Assembly (NCBI RefSeq): GCF_001884105.1
Contig: NZ_MACI01000057.1
Coordinates: 143,867-207,866, forward strand
Direction: 5' to 3'
Source of the DNA: Bacillus luti
GTDB taxonomy: Bacteria > Bacillota > Bacilli > Bacillales > Bacillaceae_G
Length of the DNA: 64,000 nucleotides
The notes below the pieces were generated by a model. It saw nothing but the letters and a program-made list of their open reading frames with translations. It did no database searches and had not been told where the DNA came from. Below are positions 35,920 to 44,348 of the stretch, piece after piece; the first letter of the stretch is position 1, and each line of letters begins with the position of its first letter. A program made the translations under genes and the position numbers.

Positions 35920-35982
35920 ATGTCAGCGCTTATTGTAAGTATCCCGTTTATAGAGCAGTTTATGGAAGTAGGGGATAAATAG
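35920..35982 (+). CDS. Possible 20-aa peptide ORF
   Basis: ATG 35920 lies 8 nt after GAGGAG and opens 20 codons (MSALIVSIPFIEQFMEVGDK). The ribosome binding site is strong, yet no longer gene follows in frame. It could be a real small peptide, a leader for the acetyltransferase 44 bp downstream, or the stump of a lost gene. Confidence 0.35.
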   Translation: MSALIVSIPFIEQFMEVGDK

Positions 35983-36026
35983 GCTAGAATAAGTATCCCC
36001 GTTATTTAATAAAGGGGGAGTTTGAA

Positions 36027-36578
36027 ATGACAATGAATCTTTTTCAAAATAAAGCTATTACATTATCAGCTATTAGAGAAACGGATGCGAAAGTAATGGT
36101 TACGTGGCAAGAGGATAGTGAATATTTAAGAAATATAGATACAGATTTGGCATTCCCGCAATCGTTACATGAAATAGCGAGTGACAGACTATTAAGGGGA
36201 CGGAAATCGAATAGTGTTTCTTTCATGTTGAGGACAGTTCAAGATGAGCGTTTAATTGGTTTTGTTGCAATTCATGGCATAGAGTGGAATAACAGAACAG
36301 GGTTATTAGCAATTGGTATAGGAGATGTAAATGATAGGGGAAAAGGATATGGGAAGGAAGCAATACAACTTATTTTAAAGTATGCCTTCTATGAAATGAA
36401 TTTACACCGTGTTGGCCTTGATGTCATTTCGTATAATAAAGCAGCCATTGCATTGTATAAAAAAATGGGTTTTCAGATGGAAGGTTGTATGAGAGAAGCA
36501 GTTCAAAGAGATGGAAAGTGTTTTGATCGTATCATTATGGGCATATTGCGAGATGAATGGATTATGCTACAAGATTAG
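36027..36578 (+). CDS. GNAT N-acetyltransferase (RimJ/RimL type)
   Basis: A 183-residue GNAT protein of the RimJ/L group. The acetyl-CoA motif is VNDRGKGYGKEAIQLILKYAF, followed by MNLHRVGLDVISYNKAAIALYKKMGF in two blocks. Relatives acetylate ribosomal protein N-termini, amino sugars or small molecules. The target here is unknown. ATG 36027 follows GGGGGAG. Confidence 0.88.
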   Translation: MTMNLFQNKAITLSAIRETDAKVMVTWQEDSEYLRNIDTDLAFPQSLHEIASDRLLRGRKSNSVSFMLRTVQDERLIGFVAIHGIEWNNRTGLLAIGIGDVNDRGKGYGKEAIQLILKYAFYEMNLHRVGLDVISYNKAAIALYKKMGFQMEGCMREAVQRDGKCFDRIIMGILRDEWIMLQD

Positions 36579-36677
36579 AAAGTACATTCAATATTATACA
36601 TGTAATATGCAGGAGATATAATATTAATTGGCGAATTTTTACAGTGTATTGATTGCATTTATAAGGAGTTATGTGAG

Positions 36678-36905
36678 ATGAACTTAGAAAAAGCAAAACC
36701 AGTAAATGAAGAGGTCGCTGAATTAAAAGAACTAATTAAAGAATTGCATGGAAGTGTACACCAACTTCAAAGTGAAGTACAGCAACTAAGGCACGAAAGA
36801 CCAGTTGTTGAAGTGAGAAAAGGTGTTCAATTATCACCAACAATTGTTGGACAAATTGGTGGTATGATTTTAGGTGGTTTAGCAATTATAGGGATATTTT
36901 GGTGA
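36678..36905 (+). CDS. Small coiled-coil protein with C-terminal membrane helix, 75 aa
   Basis: Residues 8-42 form a predicted coiled coil (EELKELIKELHGSVHQLQ type heptads), followed by a short linker and one hydrophobic segment at the end (GQIGGMILGGLAIIGIFW). A tail-anchored topology is likely. ATG 36678 follows AAGGAG. I do not recognise a family. A strong terminator follows immediately. Confidence 0.7.
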   Translation: MNLEKAKPVNEEVAELKELIKELHGSVHQLQSEVQQLRHERPVVEVRKGVQLSPTIVGQIGGMILGGLAIIGIFW

Positions 36906-36906
36906 T

Positions 36907-36944
36907 AAAAAAGGTTTGCAGCATCATGCTGCAAACCTTTTTTA
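36907..36944. terminator. Bidirectional terminator
   Basis: AAAAAAGGTTTGCAGCA and TGCTGCAAACCTTTTTT are perfect 17-bp arms between convergent genes. Confidence 0.92.
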
Positions 36945-36975
36945 TTTGACGATATAATTTCATGCAATACAACTT

Positions 36976-38301
36976 TTACATTAAATAACGTAAATAAATG
37001 TAAGCATGTGATAATAATAAAGCGATGATCGTTAATGGTAAGCCAATTTTTAAGAAGTCCATATAAGAGAATCCATGTCCTTCACGTTTTGCAATACCAG
37101 CAACGACTACGTTTGCGGATGCACCGATTAATGTTCCGTTTCCTCCTAAGCAAGCTCCAAGTGATAACGCCCACCATAGTACTTCGATTTGCGGAGAATC
37201 AACAGATAGTCCGAGTCCTGTAGCTAAATCTTGAATAAGTGGTATCATTGTCGCGACAAATGGGATGTTGTCAATTGTCGCAGATGCGATGCCGGATACC
37301 CATAGGATAAGTATCGCAGCGAAACCGATGTCGCCATTTGTTACTTCAAGTACTTGTTGTGCAAGAGAAGAAATGAGTCCGATATCAATTAACCCGCCAA
37401 CGAGAACGAATAGTCCGGCGAAGAAGAAAATGGTTACCCATTCAACGTGGGCGAATACATCTTCAATATCATGTTCTTTCACGCCGATTAACATAAGAAG
37501 TGTAGCACCTGTCATCGCGATAACCGCAGCGTCTACATGAATAATAGAATGAAGTACAAAGCCTAAAATAGTTAGTCCTAAAATCGTAATCGATTTTAAA
37601 AGGAGACTTCGATCTTTAATATATTCTTTTTCATTTAATGCCATTAACAATTTAATTTGTTCAGGCGTTGTTTTTAGTTTGTTGCGATACATGAAGTAAA
37701 TAATGCCAAGTGTTACGATAGAAATAATAATTACGATTGGAGCTAAGTTAAGTAAAAAGGCATTAAAATCTAAATGCTTATTTGCTGATCCAATCATAAT
37801 GTTAGGTGGATCACCGATTAATGTTGCTGTTCCGCCTATATTTGAAAATAGTACTTCTGAAATCAAATAAGGAACAGGATTTACTTTTAAAATACGTGTA
37901 ATGGACAGTGTAACAGGTACGATTAATAAGACGGTTGTTACGTTGTCCAAAAATGCAGAACCGACAGCAGTTAATAGGGAGAGTAATAATAAAATGCGAA
38001 TCGGTTTTCCGCCAGCTGCTTTTGCCGCTTTAATGGCTACAAATTCAAAAACGCCTGATTGACTCGTAATATGTACGAGAATCATCATCCCGATTAAAAG
38101 GGTAATCGTTTCCCATTGAATATGTGATGTGAAAGCGGTATGTAAATCTACAACTCCAAAAATAACCATAATAGCAGCACCGAATAGTGCGATTACAGCA
38201 CGATTCAATTTCTCAGAAATAATAAATCCGTACGTGACTAAAAATACGGCAATTGCAAAATAATATTGCCAATTTGCTACTTCATGTGCTGATTGTTCCA
38301 A
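36976..38301 (-). CDS. ArsB/NhaD-family anion or Na+/H+ permease
   Basis: About 441 residues with 11-12 membrane helices in the ion transporter superfamily. Two conserved half-repeats are visible: FLDNVTTVLLIVPVTLSI with NIGGTATLIGDPPNIMIG, and ATIDNIPFVATMIPLI with LGGNGTLIGASANVVVAG. The substrate could be sodium, an oxyanion or a dicarboxylate. TTG 38301 is preferred because AGAAGGTG lies 6 nt before it; the in-frame GTG at 38310 overlaps that site. It is a single-gene unit. Confidence 0.85.
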   Translation of the reverse strand: MEQSAHEVANWQYYFAIAVFLVTYGFIISEKLNRAVIALFGAAIMVIFGVVDLHTAFTSHIQWETITLLIGMMILVHITSQSGVFEFVAIKAAKAAGGKPIRILLLLSLLTAVGSAFLDNVTTVLLIVPVTLSITRILKVNPVPYLISEVLFSNIGGTATLIGDPPNIMIGSANKHLDFNAFLLNLAPIVIIISIVTLGIIYFMYRNKLKTTPEQIKLLMALNEKEYIKDRSLLLKSITILGLTILGFVLHSIIHVDAAVIAMTGATLLMLIGVKEHDIEDVFAHVEWVTIFFFAGLFVLVGGLIDIGLISSLAQQVLEVTNGDIGFAAILILWVSGIASATIDNIPFVATMIPLIQDLATGLGLSVDSPQIEVLWWALSLGACLGGNGTLIGASANVVVAGIAKREGHGFSYMDFLKIGLPLTIIALLLSHAYIYLRYLM

Positions 38302-38552
38302 TCGTGTCACCTTCTTTAAAGTATGTATTCAATTGTAAACATGCATCCCTCTGCATAATTTATATTGTAGCAAATTCAAAAAAGAAAGAAAACTATTTAA
38401 CAAAGTGAAGGAAAAAATGTGTTTTTTACATATGATATAAAAAAATAAAGAAACACAGTGCAAATTATTAGGAAAAGTGAGAGTTGTCCTCTAATATAGA
38501 GATAGCAATTTACATTATTTTTGCGTAAAATGGTTTAAAGAGGTGAATTCCG

Positions 38553-38903
38553 ATGGAAATAGTAAAAGATAGTTCTCTTATTCAAAATGAAATTGAACGT
38601 TTTGTAAATAAAGATGTATATATTCATTTAGAAACGACGAACGGAGCGTATGCGTCACACTTTAATGAAAAGATGATGACAGTTGGAGCATTCATTCGAA
38701 ATGCGATTATTCGCTTTGAACGCGGGAAGATTACTGGAACAAACCCATACCGAGTTGGTCTAAAGATGGATCATGGTTGGGTATATGCAGAAGGTATTAC
38801 GCACTGGGAAGTAGACGGTCAAGAGCGTTTATTACTAGCAGGGCACGATAATCAAGGTCGCTTAGCGGTAGCGCTTGAGTTAAGCTTAACGCCATTTAAG
38901 TAA
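38553..38903 (+). CDS. yojF: YojF-like DUF1806 protein
   Basis: A 116-residue beta-rich protein matching YojF (DUF1806): IHLETTNGAYASHFN, GAFIRNAIIRFERGKI and YRVGLKMDHGWVYAEG. In Bacillus it is paired with bshB2, here 15 bp downstream, so one operon is near certain. Its biochemical role is unknown; a link to bacillithiol comes from that context alone. Confidence 0.88.
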   Translation: MEIVKDSSLIQNEIERFVNKDVYIHLETTNGAYASHFNEKMMTVGAFIRNAIIRFERGKITGTNPYRVGLKMDHGWVYAEGITHWEVDGQERLLLAGHDNQGRLAVALELSLTPFK

Positions 38904-38918
38904 GAAGGAGGGAAACTT

Positions 38919-39581
38919 ATGGAGAGACATGTACTTGTTGTATTTCCGCATCCAGATGATGAAGCATTTGCTGCGGGAGGAACAATTCGCTTATTAACAA
39001 ATCAAGGAGTACCTGTAACGTATGCGTGCGGTACTCTAGGACAAATGGGACGTAACATGGGTAAGAACGTATTCGCTAACCGTGAAACGATTCCAAATAT
39101 CCGTGAGAGAGAATTAAAAGATGCGTGTGAAGCGATGGGAATCAAAGATTTAAGAATGCTTGGTTTCCATGATAAAACGTTAGAATTTGAAGATGTTGAT
39201 TTCGTTGCAGATAAAATTGAAGCAATCATTCAAGAAGTAAATCCATCTCGAATTATTACATTTTATCCAGAGCACGGCGTACATCCAGATCATGATGCAT
39301 TTGGCCGCGCTGTAGTTCGCGCCGTATCACGTATGTCAAAAGAAGAACGTCCAGTTATTCATGCGGTTGCAATTACGAAAAATCGCGAAGCTGTACTAGG
39401 TGAGCCGGATGTTGTAAATAATATTAGTGAAGTATTCGAGCATAAATTAGCTGCACTAGGTGCACATCGTTCGCAAACAGAAGCGATGCTTGAAGAAACG
39501 CATGCAAAAATAAAGAATAAAGATGCAGCAACACTAAAATGGTTGCAACTTGAACAATTTTGGACTTATAAATGGGAGTAG
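38919..39581 (+). CDS. bshB2: Bacillithiol biosynthesis deacetylase BshB2
   Basis: A 220-residue PIG-L/LmbE-type zinc deacetylase. The metal site PHPDDEAFAAGGT and the later YPEHGVHPDHDAFGRAV are intact. BshB enzymes remove acetyl from GlcNAc-malate to give GlcN-malate, the second step of bacillithiol synthesis. BshB2 is the YojG paralogue, which also acts on related conjugates. ATG 38919 follows AGAAGGAGG. Coupled to yojF. Confidence 0.93.
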   Translation: MERHVLVVFPHPDDEAFAAGGTIRLLTNQGVPVTYACGTLGQMGRNMGKNVFANRETIPNIRERELKDACEAMGIKDLRMLGFHDKTLEFEDVDFVADKIEAIIQEVNPSRIITFYPEHGVHPDHDAFGRAVVRAVSRMSKEERPVIHAVAITKNREAVLGEPDVVNNISEVFEHKLAALGAHRSQTEAMLEETHAKIKNKDAATLKWLQLEQFWTYKWE

Positions 39582-39615
39582 GCTAGAAGATTTCCTTCTA
39601 GTAGCTCTTACATAG

Positions 39616-39648
39616 AAAAAGCACCGTCACTTGTAACGGTGCTTTTTT
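39616..39648 (+). terminator. Terminator of yojF-bshB2
   Basis: AAAAAGCACCGT and ACGGTGCTTTTTT form a perfect stem with an 8-nt loop. Confidence 0.9.
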
Positions 39649-39684
39649 CTTTATTCTCCTTCTATTTGCAAGCAACCTTCACTT

Positions 39685-40113
39685 TTATCTCGTACTCCAT
39701 TCTTTTACGAATTCATCATGGTATGCTTCGCTCCAATGGTATGGTTGCAATTCTTTTAATGGTTTGAAAATAATATCTTGTTTAGAATTTGTAATAGCGC
39801 ATAGTACTTCTGGTCCCCAATAAAATAAACGTTCTTGGCATACACCACAAGGTGATAATACTTTTAACTCAGAATGCTCATTTTCTCTTGCAAGACAAAT
39901 GGAATGTGTAACTTTCTTATGAAATTTATGTGCTTCTAAAATAGCACCTGTTTCCATACAAAGTTCTGTTGAAGCATTGATTACGTCTGGGGCAACACTT
40001 GTAAAAATGGATCCATCTTCTACACGAATTGCTGCAGCTCCGCCCCAACCATGTGGGTATCTTTGGTCAATTAAACTTTTCACTGCATCATATAATTGTT
40101 GTTCAATGCTCAA
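39685..40113 (-). CDS. Cytidine/blasticidin deaminase-like protein
   Basis: A 142-residue protein of the cytidine deaminase fold. SPCGVCQERLFYWGPE gives the PCxxC zinc pair and resembles the Bsr blasticidin-S deaminase motif. The other zinc/proton-shuttle motif reads STELCMETGAIL, so Cys takes the first ligand position and Glu follows two residues later. It may deaminate a nucleoside or antibiotic. The TTG start at 40113 follows TGAGG. No neighbours on its strand are closely linked. Confidence 0.8.
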   Translation of the reverse strand: MSIEQQLYDAVKSLIDQRYPHGWGGAAAIRVEDGSIFTSVAPDVINASTELCMETGAILEAHKFHKKVTHSICLARENEHSELKVLSPCGVCQERLFYWGPEVLCAITNSKQDIIFKPLKELQPYHWSEAYHDEFVKEWSTR

Positions 40114-40218
40114 TTGTATTTCCTCATTTCTACGTGATTTTTGATTTAATGACTGTTATTTCTTATTAATACCGATAAAAAAGAATAGACACCCAATTTC
40201 AAACTATGAATGCAAGAA

Positions 40219-40770
40219 TTATTCTTCATCTGCATACTTTTCCTCTAAGGCAATTAATAGAGGAATTGATATAGTTACAAGAATGATTAAAGTGGTTATA
40301 AAAGATTTAGAAAGAGAAAAAGAACCTTCGATTAAAGGTGATAAAAACTTGAATGAAAGTATACTTGTTATTAAGGAAACTACTAAAAAGCTAAAAAGAG
40401 ACACATTTTTATTTTTGATAGATGTTTCTATAAAATCTTTAAGACAGCTTATGACGACAAATATAGTTAATATAATAAGAGAAATAAAATAATGTGTTAC
40501 ATTTGTCATACTAATAGTAGAATCGTCTATTATGTAAGCAAGTAACTTAGATACTAACATACCGCCAAACAAGAGAATGATAAAAGCGAGTAATTCTGTT
40601 GACATATAAGTGCTGAAATTAACTTTCTTTTTAAAGAGTTTATAGCTTAGAGTAGCCTGGATTATTTGCAGGGTAAATAGAGCGATAATCCACACATAAT
40701 AGATAATTGGTAATTCTCCTGAGAATAGAGAGATTAGGAAATTTAGTACTGTCTTTAAAATTTCAATCAT
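40219..40770 (-). CDS. Hypothetical membrane protein, 183 aa
   Basis: Five predicted membrane helices and an amphipathic N-terminus (MIEILKTVLNFLISLFSGEL). No family is recognised. Lys-rich loops (YKLFKKKVNF, ETSIKNKN) suggest the usual inside-positive topology. ATG 40770 follows AGGAGG. Base composition is more AT-rich than its neighbours, which may hint at recent arrival. It could be holin-like, but that is a guess from size. Confidence 0.65.
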   Translation of the reverse strand: MIEILKTVLNFLISLFSGELPIIYYVWIIALFTLQIIQATLSYKLFKKKVNFSTYMSTELLAFIILLFGGMLVSKLLAYIIDDSTISMTNVTHYFISLIILTIFVVISCLKDFIETSIKNKNVSLFSFLVVSLITSILSFKFLSPLIEGSFSLSKSFITTLIILVTISIPLLIALEEKYADEE

Positions 40771-40987
40771 TACGAAAGGCCTCCTGTTTATAAGCTTGCA
40801 ATATTAAAATATACTAGTCTATCGTTTAATAATTAAATTTGCGAATTTAAACTATTTCTAATTATTCCGTAAAAAGGTAATTTTATCAAGTTATCTTTTT
40901 AACGAATCCTCCAAGGCCGGGCACTAGAAAAAGAAACACAATATGTAATATAATTGAAAAAGTATATTTAAAAATCGATGTTAATAT

Positions 40988-41127
40988 TACCCTCCTATAA
41001 GTATTAACATACGTAATTGAGGTGTTTTCTTTGTTGTTTTATGATCGAATTTCTATAATGGCCCCTCCTGTTCCGTAGCTTAGGAAAGTCTTTTTATTTC
41101 TGAGATTTTCAAAGTTATAGGAGGGTA
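40988..41127 (+). promoter_or_regulatory. Leader with ribosome-binding-site-sequestering inverted repeat
   Basis: TACCCTCCTATAA (40988-41000) is perfectly complementary to TTATAGGAGGGTA (41115-41127), which contains the Shine-Dalgarno of the exporter gene (ATG 41134). A second anti-SD tract, CCCCTCC, sits at 41062-41068 inside a possible 15-codon leader frame: TTG 41031, six nt after GAGGTG, ending with APPVP and a stop at 41076-41078. This is the layout of a translational attenuator relieved by ribosome stalling. Confidence 0.5.
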
Positions 41128-41133
41128 TGAAAA

Positions 41134-42333
41134 ATGAAAAAAGTCTCAGTACCATCACTTTTGTTAATGATCATTCTTGTAGCATTTCCGCAAATTAGTG
41201 AAACGATTTACACACCGTCTTTACCTGACATTTCAAAAGCGCTACATGTAAGTAATAATGAGGTACAGTTAACGCTTAGTGTGTATTTTGCTGGATTTGC
41301 TTTAGGTGTATTTTTTATTGGATGGTTATCAGATATAATTGGTCGTCGCCCAGCAATGTTATTTGGAATTGTTATATATGGCGTTGGGAGTTTCTTATGC
41401 TTTATTGCAAATTCCATTGAGGTTTTATTGGTAAGTCGTTTTATTCAAGCGTTTGGAGCAAGTGCTGGCTCTGTTGTGACACAAACGATTCTTCGTGAAA
41501 GTGTAGAAGGGCATAAGCGGCATATTATGTTTGCTCAAATCTCGGCAGTCATTGCTTTTACACCAGCGATAGGACCGTTAATTGGTGGCTTTCTTGATCA
41601 AATGTTTGGATTTAAAATCGTATTTTTAAGTTTAGTAGTAATGAGCGTCGGGATTTTTCTGTATACGTTTGTTTCTCTTCCAGAAACAAAAACGGACTCA
41701 GTAACGAATAAAATAAATGTGTTTTCAGTATTGAAGAGGTTAATTACAAATCCGAAAGTAGTAACATATGGGCTATTAATTGGAGGAGCAAATGGTGTTT
41801 TATTTAGCTATTATGCAGAAGCACCGTTTATCTTTATTGAATACTTTCAGTTATCGCCAAGTATGTATGGATTTCTAGGAATTGTTGTTGCGTCTGCTTC
41901 TATTATTGGAGCGAAAGTTTCAAAACGATTGCTTGCCACCTATAAACCAGAGAAGATTATATATATCGGTTGTCTTGTAATGACAGGGGGAGCTATTCTT
42001 TTGTCTGTTATTACGTTTGTTGGATCAAATCCGAATGTAATATATATGATTGTATTTTTAATAGCGATGTTTATATTGCTATTAGGAATTGGGGTGGCGT
42101 TACCTAACTGTTTAAGTTTAGCATTAGTAGATTTTCAAGATGTCATTGGTACAGCTGGAGCATTGTTTAGCTTAGGCTACTATGTAATTGTAACGATGAC
42201 AATTTTGGGGATGAGCCAGTTGCATACGGGTTCGTTACTGGTGATGCCACTTTATTTTCTGGTTATAGTAGTTATCATGATGGTGTTTACTAAAATGTTT
42301 ATTTTAGGTAAACAAGCTTCAAAAATGATTTAA
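41134..42333 (+). CDS. Bcr/CflA-family MFS drug exporter
   Basis: A 399-residue 12-helix transporter. The Bcr/CflA family marks are the start IYTPSLPDISKALHVSNNEVQ, the motif GWLSDIIGRRPAMLFG between helices 2 and 3, and SRFIQAFGASAGSVV in helix 4. Relatives export bicyclomycin, chloramphenicol, florfenicol or sulfonamides by proton antiport. The leader can hide the ribosome binding site, which suggests induction by a translation inhibitor. The actual substrate cannot be read from sequence. Confidence 0.9.
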   Translation: MKKVSVPSLLLMIILVAFPQISETIYTPSLPDISKALHVSNNEVQLTLSVYFAGFALGVFFIGWLSDIIGRRPAMLFGIVIYGVGSFLCFIANSIEVLLVSRFIQAFGASAGSVVTQTILRESVEGHKRHIMFAQISAVIAFTPAIGPLIGGFLDQMFGFKIVFLSLVVMSVGIFLYTFVSLPETKTDSVTNKINVFSVLKRLITNPKVVTYGLLIGGANGVLFSYYAEAPFIFIEYFQLSPSMYGFLGIVVASASIIGAKVSKRLLATYKPEKIIYIGCLVMTGGAILLSVITFVGSNPNVIYMIVFLIAMFILLLGIGVALPNCLSLALVDFQDVIGTAGALFSLGYYVIVTMTILGMSQLHTGSLLVMPLYFLVIVVIMMVFTKMFILGKQASKMI

Positions 42334-42345
42334 GTATGAAATGGT

Positions 42346-42377
42346 AAAAGGGTCTCATTAAAAATGAGACTCTTTTA
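42346..42377 (+). terminator. Terminator of the exporter gene
   Basis: AAAAGGGTCTCATT pairs with AATGAGACTCTTTT with one mismatch, followed by a short T/A run. Confidence 0.85.
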
Positions 42378-42380
42378 TAT

Positions 42381-42535
42381 TTTATCCCGCTGTTTTGAGG
42401 TAGTAAGATTCCTACCTCAAATTGGGATGGACTAAAGAAGTTAGTAATTTATTAGTATATTAAATTTCTGATTGGTATATGAATTGGACGTGTGGGGAAT
42501 TACGTTATTAACTATAAAGATTAAAGTACATGAGA
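42381..42535. repeat. Decayed bcr1 copy
   Basis: Begins TTTATCCCGCT like the intact copies and keeps AGTAAGA, ACCTCAAA, AAAGAAGTTAG, TGATTGGT, GTGGGG and GATTAAAGT in the same order and spacing, with many changes between. It sits directly after a terminator, as copy 2 does. Confidence 0.6.
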
Positions 42536-42540
42536 TGTGA

Positions 42541-42571
42541 AACCGAGGAAGAAATACTTTCCTCGGTTATT
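42541..42571. terminator. Hairpin in the gap before the permease
   Basis: AACCGAGGAA (42541-42550) and TTCCTCGGTT (42559-42568) are perfect arms, then TATTTAT. It belongs to no gene I can see. The rest of the gap to 42911 holds a possibly structured leader: 42774-42835 pairs AAGCAAA with TTTGCTT around a TAGCTTTAAAGCTA palindrome. Confidence 0.5.
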
Positions 42572-42911
42572 TATATTGTAATAATATTCATACCGGAATC
42601 ATATTGAATAGATGTATTTTATTGTTAATTTAGTTAAAAATTAATCAGACTTATGTATAATAATTTATTGAAAAAATAATTGAATTTTTCAGATTAATGA
42701 ATTAATATAAGGTAAGTAATTTTAAGATTTATAGAATATTGGAAGATGAAAGGTTTTGGGGATTTTATAAGAAGCAAAAAAACGATTTTAGGATAGCTTT
42801 AAAGCTAGTGTAAAATGACGTTTGCTTCATCATTTTCAGGGCCGAAAGGAATTAGGGGAAAGCATCTTACTTAAAAATGCGGCTATGAATCATCTAAGAG
42901 GGGGAAGTGAA

Positions 42912-44303
42912 GTGGCAAACAAAGAATTGAAAAGAGGTTTAGAAGCACGTCATATTCAAATGATTGCTTTAGGCGGAACAATTGGTGTTGGTTTGTTTAT
43001 GGGGTCAGCTAGCACAATTAAATGGACAGGTCCGTCAGTAATGCTTGCTTATGCAATTGCAGGTATTTTTATCTTCTTCATCATGCGTGCCATGGGAGAA
43101 ATGTTGTATATGGAGCCAAGTACAGGCTCATTTGCGACGTTCGGTCATAAGTATATTCACCCGTTAGCTGGTTATATGACAGCTTGGAGTAACTGGTTCC
43201 AGTGGGTTATCGTTGGGATGTCAGAGATTATCGCAGTTGGGGCATATATGAAGTATTGGTTCCCAGATCTACCAGCTTGGATACCAGGTGTTATCGCAAT
43301 GGTTATTCTTGGTGCAGCTAACTTAATTTCTGTTAAGTCATTTGGTGAATTTGAATTTTGGTTTGCGATGATTAAAATCGTTACGATTCTATTAATGATT
43401 ATTGCGGGATTTGGTCTTATTTTCTTCGGAATTGGTAACGGCGGAGAAGCGATTGGAATATCAAATCTTTGGGCAAATGGCGGTTTCTTTACAGGTGGTT
43501 TTTCAGGATTCTTCTTTGCGTTATCACTTGTAGTTGGAGCATATCAAGGTGTGGAATTAATCGGGATTACTGCTGGTGAAGCGAAGGATCCGAAGAAGAC
43601 ACTTACAAGAGCGATTCAAAGTACAATTTGGCGTATTTTAATTTTCTACATCGGTGCGATTTTCGTTATTGTAACTGTGTATCCGTGGGATCAATTAAGT
43701 ACAATTGGTAGTCCGTTTGTAGCAACTTTTGCGAAGGTTGGTATTACGGCTGCTGCAGGACTTATTAACTTCGTTGTGATTACAGCGGCAATGTCTGGTT
43801 GTAATAGTGGTATTTATAGTGCGGGTCGTATGCTTTATACGTTAGGTGTAAATGGACAAGCACCGAAATATTTCACGAAACTTTCTGGAAATGGTGTACC
43901 TTTATTTGGTACAGTTGGCGTAATTATCGGTTTAGCGGTTGGTGTTGTATTAAGTTATATTGCACCGAAAAACTTATTCGTATATGTATATAGTGCGAGC
44001 GTACTTCCTGGTATGGTACCATGGTTCGTCATTTTAATAAGTCAAATTAATTTTAGAAAAGAAAAAGGGGCAGAGATGAAAGATCATCCGTTCAAAATGC
44101 CATTTGCTCCTGTTACAAACTATTTAACAATTGCCTTTTTAATTATGGTATTAATCGGAATGTGGTTTAACGATGATACGCGCATTTCACTAGTTGTAGG
44201 TATTGTTTTCTTAGCTATCGTAACAATTAGTTTCTATGCTTTCGGAATAGGGAAGCGAGCTCCGTTAGACGTTAAAAATAATCAAGAGATTTCAAGTAAA
44301 TAA
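42912..44303 (+). CDS. APC-family amino acid permease
   Basis: A 463-residue, 12-helix transporter of the amino acid transporter (AAT) subfamily. [30 protein letters not shown] and [17 protein letters not shown] are hallmark blocks shared with the proline, aromatic, lysine and D-Ala/D-Ser/Gly permeases. The specific substrate is not decidable here. GTG 42912 is chosen because GAGGGGG lies 7 nt before it and the family start NKELKRGL follows at once; the 30 codons upstream in frame are not part of the family. A folded leader may regulate it. Confidence 0.88.
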   Translation: MANKELKRGLEARHIQMIALGGTIGVGLFMGSASTIKWTGPSVMLAYAIAGIFIFFIMRAMGEMLYMEPSTGSFATFGHKYIHPLAGYMTAWSNWFQWVIVGMSEIIAVGAYMKYWFPDLPAWIPGVIAMVILGAANLISVKSFGEFEFWFAMIKIVTILLMIIAGFGLIFFGIGNGGEAIGISNLWANGGFFTGGFSGFFFALSLVVGAYQGVELIGITAGEAKDPKKTLTRAIQSTIWRILIFYIGAIFVIVTVYPWDQLSTIGSPFVATFAKVGITAAAGLINFVVITAAMSGCNSGIYSAGRMLYTLGVNGQAPKYFTKLSGNGVPLFGTVGVIIGLAVGVVLSYIAPKNLFVYVYSASVLPGMVPWFVILISQINFRKEKGAEMKDHPFKMPFAPVTNYLTIAFLIMVLIGMWFNDDTRISLVVGIVFLAIVTISFYAFGIGKRAPLDVKNNQEISSK

Positions 44304-44307
44304 AGAT

Positions 44308-44347
44308 GAAAAAAGTCCGATTACCTATTTAGGAATCGGACTTTTTT
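44308..44347. terminator. Bidirectional terminator
   Basis: AAAAAAGTCCGATT and AATCGGACTTTTTT form a perfect stem between convergent genes. Confidence 0.9.
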
Positions 44348-44348
44348 A

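Noticed and set aside
42774-42911. Lysine, glycine or T-box riboswitch
   Set aside because: None of the conserved cores of these classes could be found, so only an unassigned leader is reported.
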